64,000 nt of DNA, taken from NCBI GenBank assembly GCA_016931715.1, contig JAFGEF010000102.1, positions 32,938 to 96,937 of the forward strand, read 5' to 3'. The notes under the pieces are model-generated. The model saw only the letters and a list, made by a program, of their open reading frames with translations. It made no database searches and had not been told where the DNA came from. Both the position numbers and the translations under genes were made by a program. Position 1 is the stretch's first letter, and each line of letters starts with the position of its first letter. The stretch comes from Sedimentisphaerales bacterium. Lineage in GTDB: Bacteria > Planctomycetota > Phycisphaerae > Sedimentisphaerales > Anaerobacaceae. Positions 1-8,190 of the stretch are shown here, piece by piece.

Positions 1-69
1 CTGTTTATAATATTATCAAATTTATCGAAGCAAAGTATTCCTGATTATTCATTCTGTTAATTGTCATGG
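1..69. other. window edge, non-coding
   Basis: AT-rich sequence between the window edge and the stop of the first minus-strand gene. I see no gene, RNA or clear terminator in it. Confidence 0.5.
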
Positions 70-705
70 CTATCTTATAGATTCGAGGTGTAATATCTCC
101 GGGTCATCTTCTGCGATAACAATGTTTCTTTGACGGGATGTATCTGCGCCGAAATAACGAAAACAGCCAACCAGGAGATAATCAATTACGCCGCGTATAT
201 CATCGCTGCCTGTGCTTACAGCGGCTTCTCCAACCCAGAGAGCTTTCTTATCACCTGTACCTGAATCATCTCTGCGAGCGGTAACTTTCATAGAGAGCCA
301 CCTGTCATAATATGTATCATAATAAGGAACATAAGTTGTGTATCCAAAGTTGTAGCCGCTCCAGTAACCGTGATGATAACCGAAGTATGTATGATAATAA
401 GGCTCATAACTGTAATACTGGTGTGAATCTGAACCGACACGGAACGAAATCACATATTCGGAATCATTAATATCAGATACGCTGGTATAGCTGTGTCTCT
501 CAAGAAGAGATTCGATTTTGGCTTTGATTTGATTATCGAAAATAGGATTAGGTGAATTAGTGTCATCAGCTTCAACGTAAAAAGAAGCGTTTTGCTTTAT
601 TGGCTGGGTCAGCTCAGAATATCCGTTGATATATACCCTGTAGCCGGAAGTGCAGCCTGCTGCTAAAAAAGAAAAGCAACTTAAAATCAAACTTAACTTT
701 CTCAT
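70..705 (-). CDS. DUF4136-like lipoprotein
   Basis: A 211-residue predicted lipoprotein. The first 18 residues form a signal peptide ending in the lipobox LAAGC, so Cys18 should be lipidated. The mature part reads like the DUF4136 fold: an early segment with FYVEADD, a central Tyr/Gly/His-rich stretch (about residues 95-135, YYSYEPYYHTYFGYHHG) and a C-terminal segment containing WVGEA. The start is supported by AAGGGAT upstream of the ATG. DUF4136 lipoproteins are common in the outer membranes of Gram-negative bacteria, but their role is not established. The gene's upstream region carries a MITE-like element, so its promoter may lie in or be altered by that insertion. The family assignment is by pattern only. 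Confidence 0.75.
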   Translation of the reverse strand: MRKLSLILSCFSFLAAGCTSGYRVYINGYSELTQPIKQNASFYVEADDTNSPNPIFDNQIKAKIESLLERHSYTSVSDINDSEYVISFRVGSDSHQYYSYEPYYHTYFGYHHGYWSGYNFGYTTYVPYYDTYYDRWLSMKVTARRDDSGTGDKKALWVGEAAVSTGSDDIRGVIDYLLVGCFRYFGADTSRQRNIVIAEDDPEILHLESIR

Positions 706-735
706 TTGTTATCCCTTCAAATTATTTAGACGAAC

Positions 736-911
736 TTTTGCAAAAATGAGAAAAGGCATACTTTGGAAAGAAAAAATTTATTTCATAATTTTTTCTTTCT
801 AAACATAAAACATTACTTATCAAAGAATTAATGAGACGACAATTTATTATTTTAAGAAAATCGTTCGGCGATTGTCTTAAATAATATATGCCTTTTCTCA
901 TTTTTGCAAAA
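736..911. mobile_element. MITE-like element with 25-bp perfect terminal inverted repeats
   Basis: Positions 736-760 (beginning TTTTGCAAAAATGAGAAAAG) are the exact reverse complement of 887-911, giving a 176-bp unit with perfect 25-bp ends. Inside are two more hairpins: 766-778 pairs perfectly with 787-799 around an 8-base loop, and 851-863 pairs with 869-881 with one mismatch around TTCGG. There is no coding capacity. No convincing target-site duplication is visible at the ends. The architecture suits a non-autonomous transposable element or a complex palindromic repeat. It lies between the lipoprotein start and the end of the flavoprotein gene. Confidence 0.7.
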
Positions 912-936
912 CTCTTAATTTAATATAGTATAACAA

Positions 937-2184
937 TTATTTTTTTGCTGCACAAGAACCTGCCAATGCTCCTGTTGACCAGCAGATTTGGAGGTTATAG
1001 CCGCCGCAGGGACCGTCGGCATCGATAACTTCACCTGCGAAAAACAAACCCGGGCAGATTTTCGATTCCATCGTTTTTGGATTTATCTCAGCAAGATTTA
1101 CACCGCCGCGTGTTACAGTTGCCTCTTCGATGGGCCTTGTCCGTAGCACTGAAAGAGGCAGGGCTTTTATCAATCGAACGATTTTTTGACGTATTTCTTT
1201 TTTAAGCTGTCCCATAGGAACATCATCATCACAGCCCGCAAAACTGCATATGATCGAAGCGATGCGTTTGGGTACGAAATCGGCAAGGGCATTTTCAAGT
1301 TTCTTTTTGGGATTTTCATTTGTAAATCTGATAATCTGCTCTTCCATTTCTTCCTGCTGTAAATATGGAACTAAATCGAGTGCAATTCCCAAAGGCTTTT
1401 CTTCTGCCGGCAGAAAATCTGTCATATATCTGCTCATATCCTGAGCCGCAGGTCCCCCAAGGCCGTTATTGGTGAAAACTATTGCGCCATGAGTTACGAT
1501 TCTTTTTCTGTTGAGATTCGCCGAAATGCTTACATTTGAAATAGAAGTGCCTGCAAGCTCTTTTGTCCATTTTTCACTTGTAACGAGCGGCACAAGCGAC
1601 GCTCTTGGTTCAACAATGCTGTGCCCGAGATTTTTTGCGAAGCGATAGCCGTCACCTGTTGAACCTGTTTGAGGCCAGGAAATCCCGCCGGTAGCAATAA
1701 TAATTTTTTCAGCTAAAAACTGCTGTTTGTCGGTTTTAATTAAAAATCCGCCTGCTACTTTTACTATTTCGCGAACAGGCTTGTCATAGAAGAATTTAAC
1801 CTTAAGTCTCTGAACTTCTCGAATTAATACATTTTTCACATCCTCAGCCTTGTAAGTTGCTGGAAATACGCAGCCGTCTTCTTCGACTGTTGTATTCAGT
1901 CCTATTTGAGCGAAAAAATTCCGAATATATTGAGGCGAGTATTCATAGATACAGCAGCTTAGAAATTTGCCCATTTTATCATAAAGATGGATAAGATGGG
2001 CTGATTCGATTTGATGAGTAAGATTGCATCGTTTGCCTCCTGTAAGCAGCAGCTTGCGACCAAGGCTTGTATTCGTTTCCATCACAATTGTCGAAGCTCC
2101 AGCGCGTGCAGCAAAAATCGACGCCATAAGCCCGGATGGACCGGCTCCAATTATACAGACCTGTGTTTTTATATTTTCAATCAT
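937..2184 (-). CDS. NAD(P)/FAD-dependent oxidoreductase, HI0933/BaiN family
   Basis: A 415-residue flavoprotein. The N-terminal Rossmann FAD motif is CIIGAGPSGLMASIFAARAG (about residues 10-29), followed by ETNTSLGRKLLLTGGKRCN, the hallmark of the HI0933/YhiN/BaiN family. The C-terminal FAD site is LFFAGEVIDADGPCGGYNLQ, also typical. Length matches the family (about 400). Members are putative flavin reductases; BaiN has been linked to bile-acid dehydroxylation in clostridia, but most bacterial members have no proven substrate. The gene is apparently monocistronic, convergent with nothing close, and its ATG has only a weak ribosome-binding site. Confidence 0.9.
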   Translation of the reverse strand: MIENIKTQVCIIGAGPSGLMASIFAARAGASTIVMETNTSLGRKLLLTGGKRCNLTHQIESAHLIHLYDKMGKFLSCCIYEYSPQYIRNFFAQIGLNTTVEEDGCVFPATYKAEDVKNVLIREVQRLKVKFFYDKPVREIVKVAGGFLIKTDKQQFLAEKIIIATGGISWPQTGSTGDGYRFAKNLGHSIVEPRASLVPLVTSEKWTKELAGTSISNVSISANLNRKRIVTHGAIVFTNNGLGGPAAQDMSRYMTDFLPAEEKPLGIALDLVPYLQQEEMEEQIIRFTNENPKKKLENALADFVPKRIASIICSFAGCDDDVPMGQLKKEIRQKIVRLIKALPLSVLRTRPIEEATVTRGGVNLAEINPKTMESKICPGLFFAGEVIDADGPCGGYNLQICWSTGALAGSCAAKK

Positions 2185-2477
2185 GGAAGTAGAATGTTTA
2201 ATTTAACTATATAAGACGAACTTGTCAAACAGATGTCTAAGTTATTTTACGAAGTTATTCTTTCAAACTTGACAACTGATTTTATTTTTATATAAATTAA
2301 TAAGGCAAAGTGATTCAATATGTCCTATAATACAGTTGTCGCCAACATAGATATGCATCAAGTGAAAAAAAAAGTAATTTTTTTAGATAATTTTATGCGG
2401 CAAAACCATCTAAAATTACGAAAATATAGTATCGGAAACTTTTAGACATATACAAAATATACAAAAGGAGACAAACG
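2185..2477. other. intergenic region with a promoter-like pair and a hairpin
   Basis: About 290 bp between divergent genes. It holds a sigma-70-like pair on the plus strand (annotated separately) and an imperfect hairpin: 2374-2388 (GTAATTTTTTTAGAT) against 2408-2419 (ATCTAAAATTAC). The hairpin lies in what would be the leader of the following small gene. Confidence 0.4.
2269..2296 (+). promoter_or_regulatory. putative sigma-70 promoter
   Basis: TTGACA at 2269-2274 and TATAAA at 2291-2296 with a 16-base spacer, pointing towards the small SAP-like gene about 180 bp downstream. A consensus -35 box is uncommon in this AT-rich DNA, but the call is by inspection only. Confidence 0.4.
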
Positions 2478-2696
2478 ATGCCTTCTGTAAACACTACAAA
2501 TAAACGTTTGAGCGTATCAGAAATACAAACGAAAGCCAAAGGACTTGGGATAATTCCCGGTAAAATGAATAAAACAGACCTTATTCATGCCATTCAAACA
2601 GCAGAGGGAAATACACCCTGCTACGGCTGGTCGAACGGCAATTGCCCTTATACCGACTGCTGTTTTATGGCTGATTGCTTGAAAATCAGGCTGTAA
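2478..2696 (+). CDS. small SAP-like domain protein
   Basis: 72 residues. Residues 10-45 (SVSEIQTKAKGLGIIPGKMNK followed by TDLIHAIQTAEG) match the SAP / Rho-N helix-extended-helix pattern used for nucleic-acid binding. The tail holds four cysteines (CYGWSNGNCPYTDCCFMADC), which could bind a metal. Small bacterial proteins with this layout are widespread and uncharacterised. The start is well supported by AAAGGAG seven bases upstream of the ATG. A structural DNA- or RNA-binding role is inferred. Confidence 0.75.
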   Translation: MPSVNTTNKRLSVSEIQTKAKGLGIIPGKMNKTDLIHAIQTAEGNTPCYGWSNGNCPYTDCCFMADCLKIRL

Positions 2697-2722
2697 AAAG
2701 TATGATTCCATGATATAAGAAA

Positions 2723-3907
2723 TTAAACACTTATTCTCGGAATAAAAATATCAGATAGTGAACGAATTGCAAAAATATCTGTCATTCCGGCTATAAAATC
2801 TAAAACAATTAGCTCATCAGGATCATTCTGAGTATAAACATCTTTCATATCTTCTGTAATGAAGTTTTGGAAAATCCTATATACTCTGGGGATAGATCCA
2901 TTCTTTTGAGGGTCAGAATATCTGTCAGATTCAAATCTATTGGTCCTTTTAATCTCCGACAGAAGATCCTCAAATAAAAATTTTATTGTTTTACCTGCTT
3001 GTTCTTTGTATTCCTCTGCTTTCGGTCTGTGGTAAATATGCTCAATGTTAAATTGTATTAATTCATGGAGTAAATTACCAAATTCGAGTGAAAGTTCTAT
3101 ATAATTCTTTTCAAAGCTGTTTTTGATAATATCTTCTATGAAGGTACCAATAATCATGCCATTAGTTTTACCTAATCTCTTTTTAAATTTAGAAGGAATA
3201 TCTTTTTCCTTTATAATATCTACTTCAATGGCATCTTCAACATCTTTACCGGCATAGGCAATTTTATCAATCAAACGAACAATACAGCCTTCCAATGTGG
3301 CAGGCAAATCCGCATCCTCACGAGTTTTAATATTATCTAAATTCTTATTTTTATCTCCCATGAGCAGTTTACATGTTTTGAAATCCTCGCCACAATGAGA
3401 AACAATGCCATCTCTAACTTCCCATGTCAGATTTAAACCCGGTTTTTCTCTATCTCGTTTTGCAATATAATCAACTACCCTCAAGCCATAAATTTCATGG
3501 GAAAACTTTGGCATACAAGCTTTAAGTTCCAAATGTGAATTGATAATTTCGTTAAAAAAATCCTCTCCCTGGTGCCCAAAGGGAGCATGACCAATATCAT
3601 GAGCCAAACCTATAGCTTCTGCTAAATCTTCGTTTAGTCTTAGGCTACGTGCAACTGTACGAGCCGCGGAAGCAACAAATCTAACATGATCCATTCTTGT
3701 ACTTACATGGTCATTTTGGGGAAAATAAAAAACCTGGGTTTTATACCTTAAACGTCTGAAAGACTGTGAGTAAATTATTCTATGAACATCTCGCTGGAAC
3801 TCTGTACGAAAATCATCAAAATCTTGTCGTTCTTTTCTTCCTTTTGTATTTACTGCGGCATGTGGATTTGGGTATAATTCCTTATCTGATCTTCTGTATT
3901 TTGACAT
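2723..3907 (-). CDS. dgt: dGTP triphosphohydrolase-like HD-domain protein
   Basis: A 394-residue HD-superfamily phosphohydrolase. The N-terminal FRRLRYKTQVF segment, the first metal-site His in STRMDHVRFVASAARTVARS and the HD pair in IGLAHDIGHAPFGHQGE are the dGTPase signature; these enzymes cleave dNTPs to nucleoside and triphosphate. The start at 3907 has a good GGGAGAGG site and keeps the RRL segment; it overlaps the end of the upstream deoxyribosyltransferase-like gene by 58 bp, so the two are translated together. Related dGTPases protect some bacteria from phage by lowering dNTP pools, but housekeeping nucleotide salvage is equally possible here. Confidence 0.88.
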   Translation of the reverse strand: MSKYRRSDKELYPNPHAAVNTKGRKERQDFDDFRTEFQRDVHRIIYSQSFRRLRYKTQVFYFPQNDHVSTRMDHVRFVASAARTVARSLRLNEDLAEAIGLAHDIGHAPFGHQGEDFFNEIINSHLELKACMPKFSHEIYGLRVVDYIAKRDREKPGLNLTWEVRDGIVSHCGEDFKTCKLLMGDKNKNLDNIKTREDADLPATLEGCIVRLIDKIAYAGKDVEDAIEVDIIKEKDIPSKFKKRLGKTNGMIIGTFIEDIIKNSFEKNYIELSLEFGNLLHELIQFNIEHIYHRPKAEEYKEQAGKTIKFLFEDLLSEIKRTNRFESDRYSDPQKNGSIPRVYRIFQNFITEDMKDVYTQNDPDELIVLDFIAGMTDIFAIRSLSDIFIPRISV

Positions 3908-4509
3908 ATCCTCTCCCTAAACAAATCTATGAGTAAACTTGTAATATCATTTGACGGCTTTTGGCCTGAAAGAAACTCGCTAATTTGTTTGCCATTATTC
4001 ATTGTAATTTCAAACTGCGGATCACGTGAACAAATGAAATCTTCTCTCGCTTTAGAAAACTTATAATCAAAAGCCCTTGGGATATCTTCATAATTTTTAA
4101 TATATGAAAAACCAGAAAGCCCCATAACCATCGGATTGCAGTTTCCTTCTAATAACGAGCGGCTGTCGTTTCTAAAAATGACTATTACTTTATTACACGC
4201 CCAGGCAATACCGGCCTCAACCATCGCTCCTTCATCCGGAACACGTCCGTTCATATTTAAAATCAATCCATGACTATCAGTGACGTGGAAAACATCAAGA
4301 GAAAAAATAGCATTATTAAGAATTGCTTTTGCTTGTTGAGGCGCTACACCTTTTTCAAGTAAATTTGGGAAAATATTGGCAAATTCAAGACCATCTCTAT
4401 GAGGTAAAAACACCTGATATCCAGCCTTTTCAAGGACTGCTGCGATTTCCTGCATTTCTTCACGTTCTTTCGGATTAAAAAGAGGACCCGCACAATATAT
4501 TTTGCACAT
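3850..4509 (-). CDS. nucleoside 2-deoxyribosyltransferase-like protein
   Basis: 219 residues. The N-terminal KIYCAGPLFNPKEREEM matches the nucleoside 2-deoxyribosyltransferase fold, and GRVPDEGAMVEAGIAWA (about residues 85-101) carries the Asp and nucleophile-type Glu of the DEGTA-x-E motif. Family members move deoxyribose between bases or hydrolyse dNMPs. The C-terminal 60 residues are longer than in minimal enzymes and of unclear role. The 3' end overlaps the dGTPase-like gene, so both products probably act on the same deoxynucleotide pool. Substrate is unknown. Confidence 0.8.
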   Translation of the reverse strand: MCKIYCAGPLFNPKEREEMQEIAAVLEKAGYQVFLPHRDGLEFANIFPNLLEKGVAPQQAKAILNNAIFSLDVFHVTDSHGLILNMNGRVPDEGAMVEAGIAWACNKVIVIFRNDSRSLLEGNCNPMVMGLSGFSYIKNYEDIPRAFDYKFSKAREDFICSRDPQFEITMNNGKQISEFLSGQKPSNDITSLLIDLFRERICQNTEDQIRNYTQIHMPQ

Positions 4510-4628
4510 AATATCTCCTATAATAATCCAAACCGAATGAAAAAAATACGAACCTTACAATTACCCTGAACCCTGATAACTTAGAGTACAATGTACGTAA
4601 AGTCAATATTATTTTTAAAGAAATTGTT

Positions 4629-5870
4629 CTATTTGTTCACGGGTATTTCATGATTTTTATGGCAGCGCGGGCATGTTACGGTGTTTCTTTTGAAGTTTGG
4701 CGGAACTTTCATCGTTAAGCCGCAGGAGCATGGGATAAATGCGAACTGATTCACTTTTCGCATGATATCGCCAATCTGCCTCATCTGGTTTTCTTTGCGT
4801 TCTTGTTTAGTGGCTTTTTGCTGGGCTTCGCGTATTGCAACCTGCTCTTTGGTCATAGCTGAAGCAGGAACTAATGCGGCTTTTGAATGCGTTACACTGC
4901 TATAAGCATTGGAATAATCTTTGTAAGATGCACCATGTGTCATATTACGCAGAATCCTTACCCTTTCTGAAATAGGAGGATGTGTGCTCGTCAGGTCGGA
5001 CAACTTCATCTGACCCCTCTTTTTGAAAGGATTAACAATATACATCGGTGCGGTAACTTTGTTTGCAGAATCTAATTGAGGAGCCGGGTCGCCTGCGATT
5101 TTTTCCAGCGCACTTGCAAGTCCTTCGGGGTAGCGAGTCAGTCTTGCCGCTCCGGCGTCTGCAAGATATTCTCTCCTTCTTGAGAGAGCAAAGTACAGAA
5201 GATTTGCCATTATCGGCGCTAATATCGCTGCGATAATTGTGATAACAAGTATTACAATCTGCGCTTCACCACCTCCTTTGCCGCCGCTCGAGTAGCGTCT
5301 TCTTGAACCCCCAAGCGAACTATAAAACATACTTCGCAGAAACACCTGTGAAAGAAGAACTATTGAACCAAGCATAATCCCGGCAAGAGTTACAAAGAGA
5401 ATATCTCGATGAACGATATGACTTATCTCGTGTGCGACAACACCCTGCAGTTCGTCGCGATTCAATCGAGCAAGCAAACCTGCTGTGACCGCAACTGAAG
5501 CTGTTTCCGGGCTTCTTCCTGTCGCAAAAGCGTTGGGCGCCGGATCATTAATGATATATATTTTTGGCATTTTCGGCAGAGCGGCAGCGATTTTCATCTC
5601 TTCAACAATATTAAATAGCTGAGGATGTACATCGTGCGTTACAGGCTGTGCCCTGCTTGCGGCAAGGAGAATCTGGTCTCCGCTTGAAAAACTAATCAGC
5701 GTGAGAATAAACCATATTCCCGAGGCAATCATCAATCCTATGAAGCCTCCGTTTGCATTTCCGCCGGAGAAAGCCGCTCCAATTAAAAAACCCAGCAGCA
5801 GCAATACCGCCGCCATCAACATCATAAGAAATATGGAATTTCTTTTATTGGCTCTTATCAGTTCCCACAT
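4629..5870 (-). CDS. M48 family (HtpX-like) membrane metalloprotease with C-terminal zinc ribbon
   Basis: 413 residues. Two N-terminal membrane segments (about 13-35 and 40-62) precede the zinc protease motif VVAHEISHIVHRD (HEXXH at 147-151), two further hydrophobic segments, and REYLADAGAARLT with the third zinc ligand. This is the HtpX/M48B layout for membrane protein quality control. Residues 315-365 are charged, and the end holds an extra zinc-ribbon pattern (CSCGL about 20 residues before CPRCH), which is not part of HtpX of E. coli. It follows lemA by 32 bp, a common LemA-M48 pairing. Confidence 0.9.
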   Translation of the reverse strand: MWELIRANKRNSIFLMMLMAAVLLLLGFLIGAAFSGGNANGGFIGLMIASGIWFILTLISFSSGDQILLAASRAQPVTHDVHPQLFNIVEEMKIAAALPKMPKIYIINDPAPNAFATGRSPETASVAVTAGLLARLNRDELQGVVAHEISHIVHRDILFVTLAGIMLGSIVLLSQVFLRSMFYSSLGGSRRRYSSGGKGGGEAQIVILVITIIAAILAPIMANLLYFALSRRREYLADAGAARLTRYPEGLASALEKIAGDPAPQLDSANKVTAPMYIVNPFKKRGQMKLSDLTSTHPPISERVRILRNMTHGASYKDYSNAYSSVTHSKAALVPASAMTKEQVAIREAQQKATKQERKENQMRQIGDIMRKVNQFAFIPCSCGLTMKVPPNFKRNTVTCPRCHKNHEIPVNK

Positions 5871-5902
5871 AAAATAAATCTGCTATAAAACCTAAATCAA
5901 GA

Positions 5903-6469
5903 TTAAAAACTAACCTTCGGAACTTCCCGTTCTGCGGCAGCTTCTATCTCGAAGAAGTCGCGTTTAGTGAAACTGAACATGCCGGCGATAATATTGGATG
6001 GGAACATCTGAATTTTGTTATTGTATCCCAATACCTGGTCGTTATAACTCTGTCTGGAAAAGGCAATCTTGTTCTCGGTGCTGCTAAGCTCTTCCTGTAC
6101 GGCGAGAAAATTCTGATTAGCTTTCAACTCAGGATAATTTTCAACTACCAGCATGAACTTGCTTAATGCTTCACCGAGTGCGCCTTCGGCTTTCGATGAT
6201 TCAGCTACACTTTTAGCTCCCATAGCTCTGCTTCGGGCTTCTGTAATAGACTCGAAAGTCCCGCGTTCGTGCTTCATATAACCTTTGGCAGTCTCTACAA
6301 GATTGGGAATCAGGTCATGTCTGCGTTTCAACTGAACGTCAATCTGCGACCATGCATTATCAACCTGATTGCGAAGCCGAACCAGGGCGTTGTAAATACC
6401 GATTACAAACAAAACAAGAAGTACCAGTACAGCCAAAATTACTACAATAAAAATCATTGGTCCCGTCAT
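5903..6469 (-). CDS. lemA: LemA family protein
   Basis: 188 residues. One N-terminal transmembrane helix (residues 5-27) is followed by the LemA hallmark [20 protein letters not shown] and [20 protein letters not shown], then a helical bundle with [17 protein letters not shown] and [13 protein letters not shown]. LemA proteins are membrane-anchored helical proteins often encoded beside membrane proteases or TPM-domain proteins; their function is poorly defined. It is the third gene of a four-gene minus-strand operon, with the ATG preceded by TAGGAGAAAG. Confidence 0.93.
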   Translation of the reverse strand: MTGPMIFIVVILAVLVLLVLFVIGIYNALVRLRNQVDNAWSQIDVQLKRRHDLIPNLVETAKGYMKHERGTFESITEARSRAMGAKSVAESSKAEGALGEALSKFMLVVENYPELKANQNFLAVQEELSSTENKIAFSRQSYNDQVLGYNNKIQMFPSNIIAGMFSFTKRDFFEIEAAAEREVPKVSF

Positions 6470-6500
6470 GAGCTTTCTCCTAAATTAAATATTTTTTCAG

Positions 6501-6575
6501 CTATGCTTTCTTTTTCATAATTAATGCAATGACAATAACTACAACCGCAACGCCAAGACAGATATAGGTCCACAT
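6501..6575 (-). CDS. 24-residue single-span membrane peptide
   Basis: A very short reading frame with ATG at 6575-6573 and TAG at 6503-6501, preceded by AAAGGAG six bases upstream. The peptide starts MWTYICLGVAVVVIVIALIM and ends in a positive KKKA tail, that is one hydrophobic helix with an inside-positive anchor. It fits exactly into the gap between the zinc-ribbon gene (13 bp upstream) and lemA (31 bp downstream) on the same strand. The strong ribosome-binding site, position and composition argue for a real microprotein that could associate with LemA or the M48 protease; this is inference. Confidence 0.65.
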   Translation of the reverse strand: MWTYICLGVAVVVIVIALIMKKKA

Positions 6576-6587
6576 AATGTTCTCCTT

Positions 6588-6989
6588 TCATTGAACCGAT
6601 TTATGATTGAACATATCCGTTAACAACGCTTTAATCTTGTTATTTTCATCTAATTGAGCATTTTCGAAAATATTATGCAATTCGCCTTTATCGAACCACA
6701 GGCCGTCACCTTTAATACATCTGTCAATCAGCAGTTTGGGAGCGACCGAGCCAACTACTATTTTCTGCATTTTTTTATAACAGATTGGACATTTTCGGAT
6801 TTTCTCGGTAACGCCGGTATCAGCCTTAAATGAATTGAGCAATTCCTTTGCTTTTTTCGGCTCGCCGAGAAGAAGCTCCAGCTCGCCTGCATCCAGCCAG
6901 ATTCCTTCACATTGAATACAATAATCAATCTCTACTTCATTTAGTTCGAGAGTGACCATTGCGATTTGTTTACATACCGGGCAATCCAT
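6588..6989 (-). CDS. double TFIIB-type zinc-ribbon protein
   Basis: 133 residues with two zinc-ribbon halves. The first has CPVCKQ (residues 3-8) and YCIQCEGIWLDAGELELL; the second has KCPICYKKM and DRCIKGDGLWFDKGELHNI. This is the zf-TFIIB pattern in which a Cys pair is followed by GIWLDxGEL. In the second ribbon the second knuckle has only one Cys (CIKGDG in place of CxxC), so zinc binding there may be altered. It is the first gene of the operon with the 24-residue peptide, lemA and the M48 protease, which itself ends in a zinc ribbon. Confidence 0.85.
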   Translation of the reverse strand: MDCPVCKQIAMVTLELNEVEIDYCIQCEGIWLDAGELELLLGEPKKAKELLNSFKADTGVTEKIRKCPICYKKMQKIVVGSVAPKLLIDRCIKGDGLWFDKGELHNIFENAQLDENNKIKALLTDMFNHKSVQ

Positions 6990-7324
6990 AACTTATCCCA
7001 AATCGTCTATCTTACTGATTCCGCTTCAAATGCGGAAAAATAAATACCAAGTCTAAATATAATACGCCTTAAAGAACAGAAAAATTCAAATATAAACGGA
7101 GATAATCTGAAATAATTTCATCTTACCCATTTTATCGCCTGTAGTTTTTATAAAATATATCTTTTTCAAAACAGCTTCGTGTCGTTCCAAATCCAGATGT
7201 ATATTACATTTACACGATTTTCCTGTCAAGAACGAGGATAGAAATATTTATTCTTGACGAAACGAGCTTTTTCGATTATTCAATACAATTTATCTTAAGC
7301 AAAAATGGTTTTGGGTGCCAGAGA
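6990..7324. other. divergent intergenic region
   Basis: About 335 AT-rich bases between divergent operons, so promoters for both must lie here. TTCTTGACG near 7251 and TACAAT near 7285 are present on the plus strand but spaced too far apart to call a promoter. Nothing else recognised. Confidence 0.4.
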
Positions 7325-8185
7325 ATGATAGTTGATTGCCATACACATATAGAGAACGCTTCCGGCGAAAGCGCGGTAGTTGAGCATTTAGCGGCTGTTG
7401 AAACCGTAAACGCCTGTATTGTTCTGGCTGCCGCTAACGGACCAAGCAGCGAAGTTAATAAAAAACTTTCTCAGTATGTGAATAAATATAATGAAAAAAT
7501 GGCCGGTTTCGCGGTTGTTCAGCCCAATGAAGATAAAATAAGCACAAGCAGCCTGGAAACGGTCACAAAAAAGCTGGGACTTAAAGGAATTGTTCTATAT
7601 TGTTCAGATTGGGGTATTCATCCAACCAATAGCAGAAATATGAGGCTTTATGAAGCAGCGCTTGAGCTGAACCTGCCTGTCTTTTTCCACAACGCAGGTG
7701 ACGATATAAAACAGGACGCTGTATTGGATTATGCTCAACCGTATCTGCTGGATGAAGTAGCCAGAGAATTTCCGTCCCTGAAGATTATTATAGGAAACAT
7801 GGGAATACCCTTTGTCGAACAGACACTGCTGATGGTTGCCAAACACAAGAACGTCTATGCTGATTTAACAATAAAACCCAAAAATATCTGGCAGACTTAC
7901 AATACTGTTATCGCTGCATACGAGTATGAAGTAATGGATAAACTTTTATTCGGAAGCGGATTTCCAACATGCACTGCGGGGCAATGTATCGAAACGCTTC
8001 TTGGTTTTAATATGCTTCTGGCAGATACAAATTTACCTTCTGTTCCGCGAGGGAGTATTAAAAATATTATCGAGAGAGATACCTTAGTGCTACTTGGAAT
8101 TAAAGAAGCAGATTCAGATATACAAGAAAAAGACACGCAGGAAAATAAAGAGCAAAAATCCAGAAAATCCAAAAAGAAAGAATAG
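7325..8185 (+). CDS. amidohydrolase-2-like TIM-barrel protein, possibly inactive
   Basis: 286 residues. The N-terminal DCHTHIE gives the first two metal-site histidines (His6, His8) and FFHNAG a third (His122), as in amidohydrolase-2 proteins. The expected GHxG is GNMG (Asn158) and the expected GSDxP is GSGFP (Gly212), so two metal or catalytic residues of the family are changed. Residues 265-286 form a Lys/Glu-rich tail. It ends 5 bp before the SNF transporter and is surely co-transcribed with it. It may be a sensor, a scaffold or an enzyme with a different metal site; substrate unknown. Confidence 0.78.
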   Translation: MIVDCHTHIENASGESAVVEHLAAVETVNACIVLAAANGPSSEVNKKLSQYVNKYNEKMAGFAVVQPNEDKISTSSLETVTKKLGLKGIVLYCSDWGIHPTNSRNMRLYEAALELNLPVFFHNAGDDIKQDAVLDYAQPYLLDEVAREFPSLKIIIGNMGIPFVEQTLLMVAKHKNVYADLTIKPKNIWQTYNTVIAAYEYEVMDKLLFGSGFPTCTAGQCIETLLGFNMLLADTNLPSVPRGSIKNIIERDTLVLLGIKEADSDIQEKDTQENKEQKSRKSKKKE

Positions 8186-8190
8186 CGGCT

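Noticed and set aside
1250..2214. Plus-strand open frames of 60-67 codons within the flavoprotein gene region
   Set aside because: They are antisense to a strongly conserved flavoprotein and have no ribosome-binding site or recognisable domain.
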